Part shown: positions 13,148-23,624 of the stretch, piece by piece
Layout of the letters: each line of letters starts with the position of its first letter
Numbering within the stretch: the stretch's first letter is position 1
Assembly (NCBI RefSeq): GCF_905220365.1
Contig: NC_061133.1
Span: forward strand, 8,360,171 to 8,424,170
Direction of reading: 5' to 3'
Source: Vanessa cardui
Taxonomy: Eukaryota; Arthropoda; Insecta; Lepidoptera; Nymphalidae
DNA length: 64,000 nucleotides
The notes under the pieces: model-generated
Seen by the model: the letters and a program-made list of their open reading frames with translations, nothing else
What the model was told of the DNA's origin: nothing
The model's database searches: none
Made by a program: the position numbers and the translations under genes

Positions 13148-14046
13148 ATAAACAAAACCCTGCTGAAAAACTATCGTCCCATATCCCTTCCGAGCCACGT
13201 CTATAAGCTGTTTTCAAGAGTGATCACGAACCGTCTTGACCGCAGATTCGACCAATTCCAACCCCCGGAACAGGCCGGGTTTCGGACCGGATACGGCACC
13301 ATATACCACATCATCATACACTATGGTAGATTATACAGAAGTCCCATGAGTATAATCGGCCCCTGTGTCATGCATTCATGGTCTGTAAGTAGGACTTTGA
13401 CTCGATTGAAATCTGGGCTGTTCTGAGGTTCCTGCAACGTTTCCAAGTTGATTAGTGACACATCCAAGTGATGAGATGTCTCGAAGCTACCACCGAGTAC
13501 AGAATCAGCAAACAAATCCCATAATATTGCATGGAGGAGTGAGACAAGGGACGTTATTTCCCCAAAATTGTTTACTAATGCAATGGATGATATGTTCAAG
13601 GCGCTGAATTGGAAAGGACGTGGCATCAACATCAATGGCGAATTCATCTCTCACTTGATATTCGCAGACGACATCGTCATCGTGGTAGAAACGCTGCAGG
13701 ACCTACAACAAATGCTGAACGAGCTAGCTGATTCTTCTATGCGTATCAGCCTACGGATAAACTTGAATAAAACCAAGATCATGTTCAATGAACCGTCCTC
13801 GAAGTTGTTCATATGTATGTCTACCTCGAGCAGACTTTGCGATTAGTTGGAAACAACCTTGAGGACGAGGTGAATAGAAGAATTCAACTGGATTGGGCAG
13901 TGTTTGGGAGGTTACGTCAAACCTTTACATTGTCGATCCCACAGTGCCTTAAGACGAAAGACTTCAACCAGTGCGTCCTACCCGTCATGACATACGGAGC
14001 CGAATGTCTGAACGGGCTGATGATGATGATAATGATGATGTTGTAA
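13148..14046 (+). mobile_element. RTE-like retrotransposon fragment, nested in Helitron
   Basis: Same family as the minus-strand copy at 5.2-6.2 kb. It begins NYRPISLPSHVYKLFSRVIT, followed by FQPPEQAGFRTGYGTIYH (RT fingers). Frame breaks between about 13.33 and 13.56 kb follow. It then has an intact catalytic box FADDIVIV in ISHLIFADDIVIVVETLQ near 13650-13690, and later INLNKTKIMFN and QCVLPVMTYGAE. After MTYGAE it passes directly into a GATGATGATAATGATGATG tail, so the region after the thumb is deleted. Both ends are truncated and the frame is broken. Confidence 0.85.
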
Positions 14047-14867
14047 GCGTGTGCATGCGCACATTTACCCACGCACACTTTACCCAGAAAGCCTAATATC
14101 AAACAAATGACGGCCAATTCCCAAACGCTCAACATAACCTCTAAACACACTACAATCGAAAGAAGAATGTATATTTGATAAACGAAAGCGTAATTTATCG
14201 TAATTACAGAATAGTTTGAGACGTATCAGTGTTTTCCAAAACACTAAAAAGTTGAAAGTAAATCAACGAAAATACTTTTTTAGCAATTACTACAAACAAC
14301 ACATAGTGCGGCGCGCAGGCATGTCGCAACTAATTTACCATTTAGGCCCCACTGATTGGTCGAAACAAACCCTTCGCCTCCCGCACCTTATTCCGGAGTG
14401 CGCTCGCTTACCCACTGCGTTCGGTTACCACCTACTACTATATACACCATAATAAAACTTGACCACCAATATTTTATCTGTGTTGTATTTAGTGAAATTA
14501 TATTGATTGGTATTGTAAATGAGTTTCAAATTAAAACTTATGGTATAGCCAGTTTATTATAATTGGTTTTGCAAATTTTATGTTGTAAGGACTTAATCAT
14601 AGCAACATGGCAATTTATCACGCAACCTCATGATTCCTGTGTCATTGAAAATATAGAAAAAAATATTGACAGTGTCGTTTTTAATGTATCAGTTGTTTAT
14701 TGTTACAGTTCAGATCACCAGTTTCGCTGCGTGCAATGGTTTCTATGCACATCACATTTGGACCAATTTAAGCATTTCGATTATGGCAGTACGAAGTTTG
14801 CCGGGTCAGCTAGTATTTAATAAAATAAATATATAATAAATATTAGAGTACATCACACACATTACAC

Positions 14868-15012
14868 TGATACCATTGTATGTGATCTGATCTGTAAGTA
14901 AGCTAAAGCACTTGCGTTATGGTAAAAGTAACGATGGTACCACAAACACCCAAACTCAAGACATAGAAAACTAATGAACTTTGTGTGGCGTACCCATGAA
15001 AATCGACCCACC
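14868..15012 (-). mobile_element. tRNA-headed SINE, family C (copy 2, diverged)
   Basis: Shares with copy 1 the stretch reading GTGGTACCATCGTTACTTTT..., GGTGGGTCGATTTTCATGGG and TACGCCACACAAAG on the minus strand. The B box is lost, so this copy is more decayed. It lies just outside the right end of the Helitron. Confidence 0.6.
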
Positions 15013-15329
15013 ACTCGACCGGCTGTCAAATATATGCTGTCGATTAAAAAAATATTTTTATAATTGGTTTCGACGAGTCTCGGCTTGGACGAAATTATTA
15101 TAATGTTCATCCAACAAGGCCAATACAGTTTGTTTTTAAATTTAATCAGATCAGCAGTATTGTTCAAATATATCACGAGTATTACCACAGATTCATAAAA
15201 TTCAGTATAATAACCTTAAGTATTTTGTATAATATTTATATCTATATTTATATCATGCTTAAAGGAAATTTATTAATTATTTTTTCGTAATATATTAAAC
15301 ATATATCCATCATTCTTTTTTATGCCAAA

Positions 15330-15485
15330 TTTGATCTCAAAATCAAAAAAATCTAAATAAACTTTATTCAAGTAGGTTTTTACAAGCACCTTTGAATCGT
15401 CATTTTACAGTTAAGTGAAGCTATCACCGGTTCGGAGAGCAGATTCTACCGAGAAGAACCGGCAAGAAACTCAATAGTTTATTTT
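15330..15485 (+). repeat. Lepidopteran interspersed repeat (CTTTATTCAAGTAGG type)
   Basis: Contains AAACTTTATTCAAGTAGG, ACAAGCACCTTTGAATCGTC and ACCGAGAAGAACCGGCAAGA, a dispersed sequence I recall from many lepidopteran genomes. Class unknown; possibly the 3' UTR of a non-LTR element. No coding capacity. Confidence 0.55.
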
Positions 15486-15844
15486 AAAAGGCCAATAATT
15501 AACTGGCACATGTTTCATTTTGATGAAAAGCTATCAATAATGATACCCACAAGTAAACTACAAGTACAGTACAAGTAGTAATTATGTCTTCTTTGGATAA
15601 AAATCTTTTTAAGGGTGAATGTAAATAACAGACTTAAAAGGATTGCCTACCTACACCTATTTGTCGCTATAATAATTTCAACGATGAGTAGGTATTTTTG
15701 AATAAAACAGATAGGTTCGTAGCAAGTGTACCATCAGTTATTGAGAATATTTTTTTGTCAAATTTGAATTACTAAAAACCTCTAAACTTATCCTAAATCA
15801 TCAAAAGGCTTATCCCAAATTATCAGTCAAGAGTTCAACGAAGT

Positions 15845-15990
15845 TCACGGTGACCAATCTTATCAGAGTCTCCGGGCGATAATGCAATATTGCGGATTCC
15901 GATCTATGTATTAAGAATTTCTGAGCGCACTACTTTTTACTGGCCTCTCTTGGAAATCGAACTCAGGACCAAAATTATACATAGACGATG
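15845..15990 (-). repeat. Possible degenerate SINE
   Basis: On the minus strand GGTCCTGAGTTCGATTTCC resembles a pol III B box, followed by a body with AGAAATTCTTAATACATAG. No clear A box. It could be an old SINE or chance. Confidence 0.35.
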
Positions 15991-16191
15991 CCCTATTTAA
16001 TATTTACTATTGTGAAAAAAAATTAACTGTAGAATTAGTTTAATTAATAAACTTGAATTCCATTTCGTTTAAATAGCAATATTATGTTTACATTTTTGTA
16101 TTAGTACTCTTGAAAAAAAAATTATTTTAGAGTAATTTACTAAACGTGTATGGAAAAGCTCAAGCTCGATAACTCAAAATCGATTTTTTTT

Positions 16192-16402
16192 TATGGTATA
16201 GATTGGCGGACGAGCATATGTGCCACCTGATGGTAAGTGGTCACCATCAGGCATAGACAATGACGCTGTAAGAAATATTAACTATTCCTTACATCGTCAA
16301 TGTGCCACCAACCTTGGGAACTAAGATGTTACGTCCCAGTTACACTGGCTCACTCACCCTTCAAACCGGAACACAACAATACTAAGTACTGTTATTGAAT
16401 AC
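16192..16402 (+). repeat. Interspersed repeat, family B (copy 2)
   Basis: Carries TGGCGGACGAGCATATGTGCC, ACCTGATGGTAAGTGGTCACC, AACCTTGGGAACTAAGATGT and CACTCACCCTTCAAACCGGA. These align closely with the copy at 46.19 kb and in inverse orientation with 36.14 kb. Confidence 0.8.
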
Positions 16403-17349
16403 TGAATTAACTGAGTACTGAATTAACAATACAGATTTTTGTTCAGCAGAAACATTTGTTACTTTATTTTAATTTCATTTACTTCGTAAGATATTTTCTT
16501 AATGTCACTTTTTTCCATTAAATAAATGCTCAAATTATTCAGAAAACAAAATTAGTCGGGTACTTCCTCATGCAAAACTCATTTTGGTCACCGATATGCA
16601 AATATCAAGCTTAGAGCTGATCACCGCAGTAATTGGAAGATTTACGTGTCATACCTTTTTTTGTCTCGTCAAATCCCATTACAAAATAAAAATTATTCAA
16701 TAAGAAATCACTTTTCTGTACTATTACAAAATTAAAACAGCCTATAAATGTCCCACTGATAGGTTTAGAACTCCTTTACTTTTGAGGAGAAGGTTTGAAG
16801 CCAATTCCATATCCAATATAAATCATATGAAGTTTGAATTCTATTATAATACAAAGTAGTAACAAGAGTTTTAAAACCCCGTTTTTAAACAACATAGGCA
16901 AAATTGGGATATAACATAAAATAATATAAATGTACAGTATAGAAAAACGTATTAACTTGAATCATAGAATATATTGAACGTAGTTCAAAATGCAATTTTC
17001 AAAGTGCTATTATGAAAAATCAAAGAAAATATGGTGAAACAACAAAAAACTCGCTGCTTTGCCTCAACGTAGAAGATAAAACTAGACATCAGAATCATAA
17101 AAGGTTAAGTAAAGTAGGAAGTAAGACTGTTTTAAAAAAATATAATTTATACATTTAATATTCAGCAAAGATTTTCTTGCCTTGATTATTTTTAAAAGAT
17201 AGAATAAACGTTCTTTCTAACTTCCGTTTCAGACGAGATGTTAGATACAAAGAATAATAAATAATAGACGATAATAAGACGTTAGATTAATTATTTTTCT
17301 TATTCCTTCATCAATACTTAGATACTTATTTTGGTTAGGCTTGAAATGT

Positions 17350-17650
17350 GAGTTAACCGGTGTCTATGAGCGTTACGCACACCTTCTCAATGCCTCGCCT
17401 AAATAGGAAGGGACTAGGGGAGTTTTAAGCACTAGGGATCCCCCTACTAATTGGAGCCGCTCATAGATGGGCCGGCCGTCAGGATGGTAGCAAGCGAAAG
17501 GTATCCAGATCCAGACCGCCTAAAAGAGGTAATTGCCGCTGGATTTTTAGTGGATATTCCGGTATACTAGGACGCACTAGGCTTCGCCTGGACACTAGCG
17601 AGTCCCACATGGCTACCATTTACCATTGTGTAGCCCATTTGCCAGTACCC
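17350..17650. repeat. GC-rich anomalous segment, probably an inserted repeat
   Basis: About 300 bases of near-balanced composition in AT-rich surroundings, with phrases such as GGGCCGGCCGTCAGGATGG and GACCGCCTAAAAGAGGTAAT. No long ORF, no tRNA boxes, no terminal inverted repeats that I can define. Most likely a transposable element fragment; unclassified. Confidence 0.4.
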
Positions 17651-19420
17651 TATATACATTTTTTATACAAAAAGAAATATATTTTAATGATATATTTTAT
17701 TTACTTCGATTAAATATGTACTTAAATATTACAAAAGGTTGGTACATTTCAATTTAAAAATGTACTGAAAATCTATTACGATAGAGTTTATTTTCATAGT
17801 GCGCTCAATATTGTTGAATATACTGGATGCTTAGAAATCACTGGAGCTGCACTTGTTACCAATTTAATGACGGTTTGAAAGAACTCATACATTTTTCGAT
17901 GTTTGCACTGCGATATATTTTTGCGAAATGGATAGTTTAAATAATTCGACGACTTTGGCTGAACGAAAATTATTGATCACTTTATATGTATTTGAAAATC
18001 TTATTTATGTTGATAAACATACGTTGCCTGACCTTAACATAAATATTACTCGAAAACCTTTAAAAAAGAGGCTTATTATTCAAGCCTGCAAGCAATTTGA
18101 TCTTAAAACTTAGTAACAAAAGGTGATTTGTGTTAGTTGTTAGGTGGCCGTACTTTCCGTCTAAATTGACGCGTGCCCGTCTGTCCACTATTCCAAACAA
18201 TACTACAATAACTATTTCAAAACTGTCTCCTAGATTTAAACACTTTTGGTAAATAGGTATAAATTACTAATTTTGTAAAGAGAAGTAAAATTGTCTATTG
18301 AAATCAAAATGAAATTGCCTTTGATCCTTTGACAGTACGCCAGGCTATGTATGAGCAGGGCCTTTGTCGGAGGACTTTGTAATAAAAGTGTAAAGTGTAA
18401 TAAGTAGTTAAATAAAAAGAATAACTTAATAGTGAAATAATAAAAATACTAACGTAACTTAAAACAATACACATTTATACATAAATCCGACCAATTAATA
18501 CGTAATTCAAGAGATTAGCGTAACAGCCAGAACAACACATATTTTATTTATCAAAACTATCTTTTGAAACCGGTCGAAATCGATCGAATCGATTTTGGGG
18601 CTACCCTTGCATTTTTACTATCACAAATTCATTTTTAAATTTCACTTAACTTTTAATAGTTATAGTTACTTAGATTAGACGCATGGGAGATTACCTTTAT
18701 AAAAAATAAAAATAAATTATATACAGGACATTTTACGTAACATATAATATATATTTCTATTATATTCTTCCTGTTATACGACATATCGAATATACTTTAT
18801 ATCCTTTTGTTCTTCCTCTGAATTAATGAATCTGTGTACCTGATTGCACATTCTTAACCCACCTGAATTCTTTTAATATAACATTCACTCACCTTCTCAC
18901 TTTAGCTTTTGTTTCTAAAGCTATTTTTAAATTTAATTTCATGTTTAAAAAAAGACAAAGTGAACATAGTCATTGACTGTGTGATTTTAGGACGTATATT
19001 TTATTTTTATGTCGTAGGTTTCTTACAAACAATAAACATGTCTATCGGACCTCTAAAATAAAATTATTTAATATAAAGGAATAGGTAGCATTTAATGTCG
19101 TTTTCAGCCCAATACTGTTGTAGGTTAACCAGCCGTTACTAATAGATTTTCGCAAGGGTGCGATTAAGGTTTATCCCTTCCATAATAAACGAACACAACA
19201 TATGGTGTTATCGATCAATAACATAATATTTATAATGCAATTAGTAACGCGTCAATAGATCTTCACATCCATCCGGTAACTCTAATACGTATCAATACGT
19301 CAGGAGAAGATTATCTGTATTCAGTTTGGCTTAATCTTTTCCTAGGTATTATTTCAACAAAACGTTCTTGGGACTATAAAAGTCGAAGCTTTATGTAATG
19401 ATTTTGTGGACATTCCGGTA
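17651..19420. other. Intergenic, no gene seen
   Basis: AT-rich. One 61-codon ORF at 17928-18113 has no recognisable domain and is not supported as a gene. Confidence 0.6.
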
Positions 19421-19469
19421 CATATTTAGAAGACCTTAACATACATAATGATAAGGTCTTCTAAATATG
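19421..19469. repeat. Perfect 18-bp inverted repeat with 13-nt loop
   Basis: CATATTTAGAAGACCTTA at 19421-19438 pairs exactly with 19452-19469. The shape resembles a short foldback element or a pre-miRNA-like hairpin, though the stem is shorter than usual for a miRNA precursor. Confidence 0.65.
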
Positions 19470-20136
19470 GCCTTGATTAAAAAAAAGGAACTGAACTATT
19501 ATTATTATAACTAAATGTAAATGAAGAATTAAAAATCAAACCTAAAGTTTTGATGATTGTAAGATGCTTCAATATAGATAATAATAGCCCACCATCTTGC
19601 CGTGCTTCAATCACAATATGTATGTTACGGACGATAGCGCAAGGTGACGAAATGAAAGAGGCGTCAGGCCGCAGGCGTGGGCGACATAGGCCGCCTACGA
19701 CCTTGCAGTCCACGCATACAATAAGTAGACAACTCATCTCAAAGCCCACCGACTAGCAAACATCTGGCAAAAAAGGAACACAAGATCATTATTTCTTTAA
19801 ACTAAATACACTCGTCTGATATTTGCGTGCACATCTTTAGTGTATAAACAATAGTTTTGTTTTACTCTTACATGACGTAAGTTGAAAAAACACATGAAAT
19901 ACTTTAACAACAAATAATCCGAGCATAATTTATACCATATCTAAATCTATAATAACTATCATAAAATAATTATAAATAAAATGATTCGTGGAGTATAAGT
20001 GACAAAATATATTCTATTTCGCTCGACTGCAAATACACAACATTGTCGCAGCCGAAATGATCGGTTTGGAATTATACTAGAAAATTATGGCAATCTGCAA
20101 ATAAGCTCAAACCACGTTTGTATAATGTCTGCCTAG

Positions 20137-20251
20137 ACGCGATGAATTATAAAGACAAATTAAGCACATGAATCAGCGGTGCTTGCCTGGGTTTAAACCC
20201 GCAATCATCGGTTAAGATGCATGCGATCTAACCACTGGGCCATCTCTGCTC
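20137..20251 (-). mobile_element. Metulj-like SINE, head fragment (copy 2)
   Basis: Only the tRNA-derived part and the first body segment remain: GATGGCCCAGTGGTTAGAT, GCGGGTTTAAACCCAGG and CATGTGCTTAATTTGTCTT on the minus strand. An 8-base match AATGTCTG lies on both sides (20124-20131 and 20263-20270) and may be its target duplication. Confidence 0.75.
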
Positions 20252-20359
20252 ATTCATCATTCAATGTCTGTCTGAAACTGGACAATTTATTGAACAGCTT
20301 TTCCGATTCAAAAAGGAAATTAGATTATGACAGTAGCGATAAATAAACAAATCAACAAA

Positions 20360-20371
20360 ATCATAATACCT
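20360..20371. repeat. 12-bp direct repeat, left copy (target site duplication)
   Basis: ATCATAATACCT occurs here and at 21334-21345, bracketing the Penelope-like insertion. The last base may be shared with the element end. Confidence 0.65.
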
Positions 20372-20519
20372 TTAAATAAAACTATTTATAACGGATGAAT
20401 CGCGTATATTAATTATTTTTAAACATCCCGACGTTTCGAGCACTTTGCAGTGTTCGTGGTCACGGGCAGACTAAGATGACATTTGTCTATTTGAAGAACA
20501 AAGGAAATATTATTAACAA

Positions 20520-20910
20520 CTACCGCCAACGATTTCTCAATTGATATCTTGAGTAACGTTCCGGTTGCACGCAGAAGGCACTAACTGTATCTTTAGGTCT
20601 TGCAGTCTGTTGGATTTGGGATTTTAAATTTTTAATAAGTGGATCCCAGGTGTTAGAAAGTCTCCAACCATCTTCTCTATTGAAGTTCGGATGTTTTTGA
20701 ATTTCAATAGCCTCGCGTATCATTCTAGGAATGAATCTGTGTTCTCTAGCGAGGATCTGTGGTTTATCAAAATCGGATAAAATGGTTAGGTTTATCCAGA
20801 GCATGTTCACAGACTGCAGACTTAGAAGAACGCCTATTTTTGACATCTCCTATATGTTCCTTGACCCTGGTACCGATACTTCTCTTTGTTTGGCCTATGT
20901 AAGATAAACC
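20520..20910 (-). pseudogene. Penelope-like GIY-YIG endonuclease C-terminal ORF, frameshifted
   Basis: Read from 20910 downwards: GLSYIGQTKRSIG, then KEHIGDVKNRRSSKSAVCEH and HALDKPNHFIRF, then a TGA. One extra T in the TTTT run near 20770 breaks the frame. Dropping one frame restores DKPQILAREHRFIPRM and the sequence runs to the stop at 20520-20522. So the minus-strand ORF is interrupted once, and it lacks its reverse transcriptase portion. GIY-YIG nucleases nick the target for Penelope insertion; this copy should be inactive. Confidence 0.75.
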
Positions 20911-20947
20911 ACAGATCCTCGCTAGAGAACACAGATTCATTCCTAGA

Positions 20948-21151
20948 ATGATACGCGAGGCTATTGAAATTCAAAAACATCCGAACTTCAATAGAGAAGA
21001 TGGTTGGACACTTTCTAACACCTGGGATCCACTTATTAAAAATTTAAAATCCCAAATCCAACAGACTGCAAGACCTAAAGATACAGTTAGTGCCTTCTGC
21101 GTGCAACCGGAACGTTACTCAAGATATCAATTGAGAAATCGTTGGCGGTAG
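20948..21151 (+). pseudogene. Penelope-like C-terminal fragment, inverted copy
   Basis: A 67-codon frame on the plus strand reading MIREAIEIQKHPNFNREDGW and ending QLRNRWR. It differs from the minus-strand copy by one residue (T for R after DGW). It lacks the GIY-YIG motif because the arm begins inside the DKPQIL segment. Confidence 0.75.
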
Positions 21152-21333
21152 TTGTTAATAATATTTCCTTTGTTCTTCAAATAGACAAATGTCATCTTAG
21201 TCTGCCCGTGACCACGAACACTGCAAAGTGCTCGAAACGTCGGGATGTTTAAAAATAATTAATATACGCGATTCATCCGTTATAAATAGTTTTATTTAAA
21301 TGTATAATCATCGCGAAAATTTAAGACTACATT

Positions 21334-21345
21334 ATCATAATACCT
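21334..21345. repeat. 12-bp direct repeat, right copy (target site duplication)
   Basis: ATCATAATACCT, identical to 20360-20371. About 33 bases of non-arm sequence (21301-21333) separate it from the right arm. Confidence 0.6.
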
Positions 21346-21412
21346 ACTCTTTATTATTGTACACAATGAAAGTTGAGACACATAGCTTTGTCACTTTTAA
21401 GATGGATAAGAG

Positions 21413-21470
21413 TTGGCTTTATCGCTAAAGCAGCTATCTCTTCCAGGCAACCTTAAGGTGGAGGAAAGAA
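21413..21470 (-). repeat. Short lepidopteran repeat fragment
   Basis: Contains GCTAAAGCAGCTATCTCTTC and CAGGCAACCTTAAGGTGGAG, a phrase I recall from dispersed lepidopteran SINE-type repeats. Too short to classify. Confidence 0.35.
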
Positions 21471-22920
21471 ACAGATATAGAAAGAGCGTACAGATGCTTG
21501 TATTGTACATTGCTTGTACATTTTTTTTATCATTTAATCAGTGATCCGAAATATGGATTGAAGATTTATAACTTTTCAACATTACTTTTGACTTTTCCAC
21601 TACGTAAAACATCGAATTTGGTGGTTATAGAAATAAAATATCGCCGTCACACGGAGATCGATGTTTGAAAACATCAAATCTAATGTGAATATATATTTTG
21701 AAAGGTATCATCGGACCTTTAGTTTTGCACGTGTAAGTTTATATGTAACCCTTTGTCGTTGTTTGAAAGGAAAAAACATACTAAGAATATGCTATACAAA
21801 ATACATTTTATTGTCATGCGTAAGTAGCCTGTAGACCTTGAAAGCTTTATAAAAATAACTATTGAAGACGACTCAGTGCTTGAAATGTATTTAGACAGAC
21901 ATAATACATATGTGTCCCTTGAAAGGGTTAAAGCGACAGTTTTATGGTAATAAGATTTAAGGACCGGATTCAATTTTGAAATGAGAACGACGTACTAAAC
22001 TAGGCCTAACGAATCTTAAACGACAAAATCCTCATAAACGTTAAGCCCTTATTATGTATTATATTTACTGAACACACGTAACCTTTACCAATTTAAAACG
22101 GTACACTTGAATAGTTGGCTGATAATGCCTTTAATATTGTATTAATAATATATAATAAAGAGGATACACATTATAATGATTGAATTTACACATTTTACCA
22201 GAACTCAGAACTGTATTCTATCTCAAACACATTATAGTCTCAGTAATCTATCACTATCCCTCCCGTGAACTCTCCCACGAAGAGACCTTTTTGTTGCATT
22301 TACACTATAAATCATTTACCGATACTTGGGAGATACGCCAGCAAATTAGTATTGTAATGATTCAAATTAATCTCTCGTAATATTTTTTATTATGAATATG
22401 GAAATTTGCTACAAGCATGGAAGAAGATGTACTTTACATCTCGTTCGTCTAAGATAAAATATGAGAACGAATGTTGACGATGTACATTTTGGATATCTTT
22501 GGATTTTAGAATTATTTAATAATTATACTATATAACTGTTTTCTTTTAAACGATTTTATTGTTATCAAACTAATTTCGTATATAAAAGTAATCGCGGTTT
22601 TGGTGATAATAAAACCAACATACCATAAAAATTTTGTTTTCTTGGGCGAACCCATAATTTTTGCTGACCACCTTAATCAAAGTTTCATCACAATCCTATT
22701 AATAGTTAAGGACCGCATAAAAAAGCAACAAAATAAACATTCGCTGATTATTAAGAATATGATAATTTTCAATATAAATATAGGATTATCTGACCATATT
22801 TCTTTATACATATTTTAATAAAGAAACGTGCGAAACGTGTATAAAATGTTAAGTAATATTTATATATAACGACATCCTGAAAAAAAATTGTGATAGAAAC
22901 GAAGAGGCGTAGTACCAGTG
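21471..22920. other. Intergenic, no gene seen
   Basis: AT-rich, short featureless ORFs only. Confidence 0.6.
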
Positions 22921-23115
22921 GTTTTACGTTTCTGTAACTTCCAACTTACAAGACTCTGGCCTGCTACTAAGTACTTTTTTACAAAAACCATAATAATACC
23001 CGTAGATTTTTATTGGCCAGACCTCTACAGTTTGAAGTGAGGACCTCGGAATCAGCGGCCTTTTATATAAATACACAACTCCAGAGGCCATCAATCCATC
23101 GCCGTAGGTGACCAC
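22921..23115 (-). mobile_element. SINE-like repeat, family D
   Basis: On the minus strand: GAGGTCCTCACTTCAAACTG (degenerate B box), then GTCTGGCCAATAAAAATCTA, then AGTACTTAGTAGCAGGCCAG and AGTCTTGTAAGTTGGAAGTT. This resembles a tRNA-derived lepidopteran SINE whose body carries CTCAGTAGCAGCCCGGAGTC. It lies about 500 bp downstream of the MePCE stop codon. Confidence 0.5.
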
Positions 23116-23624
23116 CGTATTGCCGCTTTAGTCTGCTAATCATACAAGCTGTGTTAACTTATCTGTATGACATAATCTCTAATATTATCTTCCAAAGAAA
23201 ATCCACATATAGCTCGCTCTATTGAAACCTTTCATTTCAGGACTATTTTTAAGGTTACTCTAATTAATCCCCCACATGTTTAGAACGTACGATAAGTCAA
23301 TAGATAGTTATTTTTATGAAAGTCTAATTTTATTGCTGAGACAGATAGTGATAGTGAAACAAAAACTGTTAGTCTGTATGACTAATTAGGACAATCAGCG
23401 GCTTTACCCGTTTTGTAAAATCCGCTCTTAGTGGATGTCTAAATCCTATAAGAAAGCTTCTGAGGTTTCATAATTAATCAGTGAGTTACATTTACAGAAA
23501 GATGGGAAATAAAACACATCAGTAGCTTAATACGTTACGAATATAATATTATAAAATATTTTCAGCCTATCGAAACATAATCTTAGGGGATCTACAATTA
23601 TTTACATAAACGAGAGGCGGACGT
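23116..23624. other. 3' flank / probable 3' UTR of MePCE gene
   Basis: AT-rich non-coding DNA after the minus-strand stop codon. TTTATT on the plus strand near 23326 would read AATAAA on the gene strand and is a candidate polyadenylation signal. Confidence 0.4.

Larger units (their letters stand above)
10624..14813 (+). mobile_element. Helitron rolling-circle transposon, degenerate
   Basis: The left end TCTATATATATAAAAATAAG and the following CTCGCTAAAACTCCAGAACG match the lepidopteran Helitron 5' end as I remember it. The right end GTTTGCCGGGTCAGCTAG (CTAG terminus at 14810-14813) matches its 3' end. The flanking host bases are A (10623) and T (14814), the expected A^T insertion site with no duplication. 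Inside lie a broken Rep gene (about 11.26-12.0 kb) and a nested RTE fragment (13.15-14.05 kb). The helicase half of the RepHel protein is missing. The two ends could come from one element with internal loss or from two neighbouring copies; one element is simpler. Confidence 0.8.
20372..21333. mobile_element. Penelope-like element, 3' fragment as inverted duplication
   Basis: Two arms of 398 bp (20371-20768 and 20903-21300) are inverted copies of each other; by eye I found only one base difference. They are separated by a 134-bp spacer. Each arm encodes the C-terminal part of a Penelope-like protein (FIPRMIREAIEIQKHPNF to ERYSRYQLRNRWR) reading outward from the centre. The minus-strand copy continues inward across the spacer into GLSYIGQTKRSIGTRVKEH, the GIY-YIG endonuclease core of these elements. 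The reverse transcriptase is absent. Inverted partial copies are a known habit of Penelope-like elements. A 12-bp direct repeat flanks the whole. The near-identity of the arms points to a recent event or gene conversion. Confidence 0.8.

Noticed and set aside
13321..13647. 108-codon minus-strand ORF
   Set aside because: Antisense of the RTE fragment; no motif.
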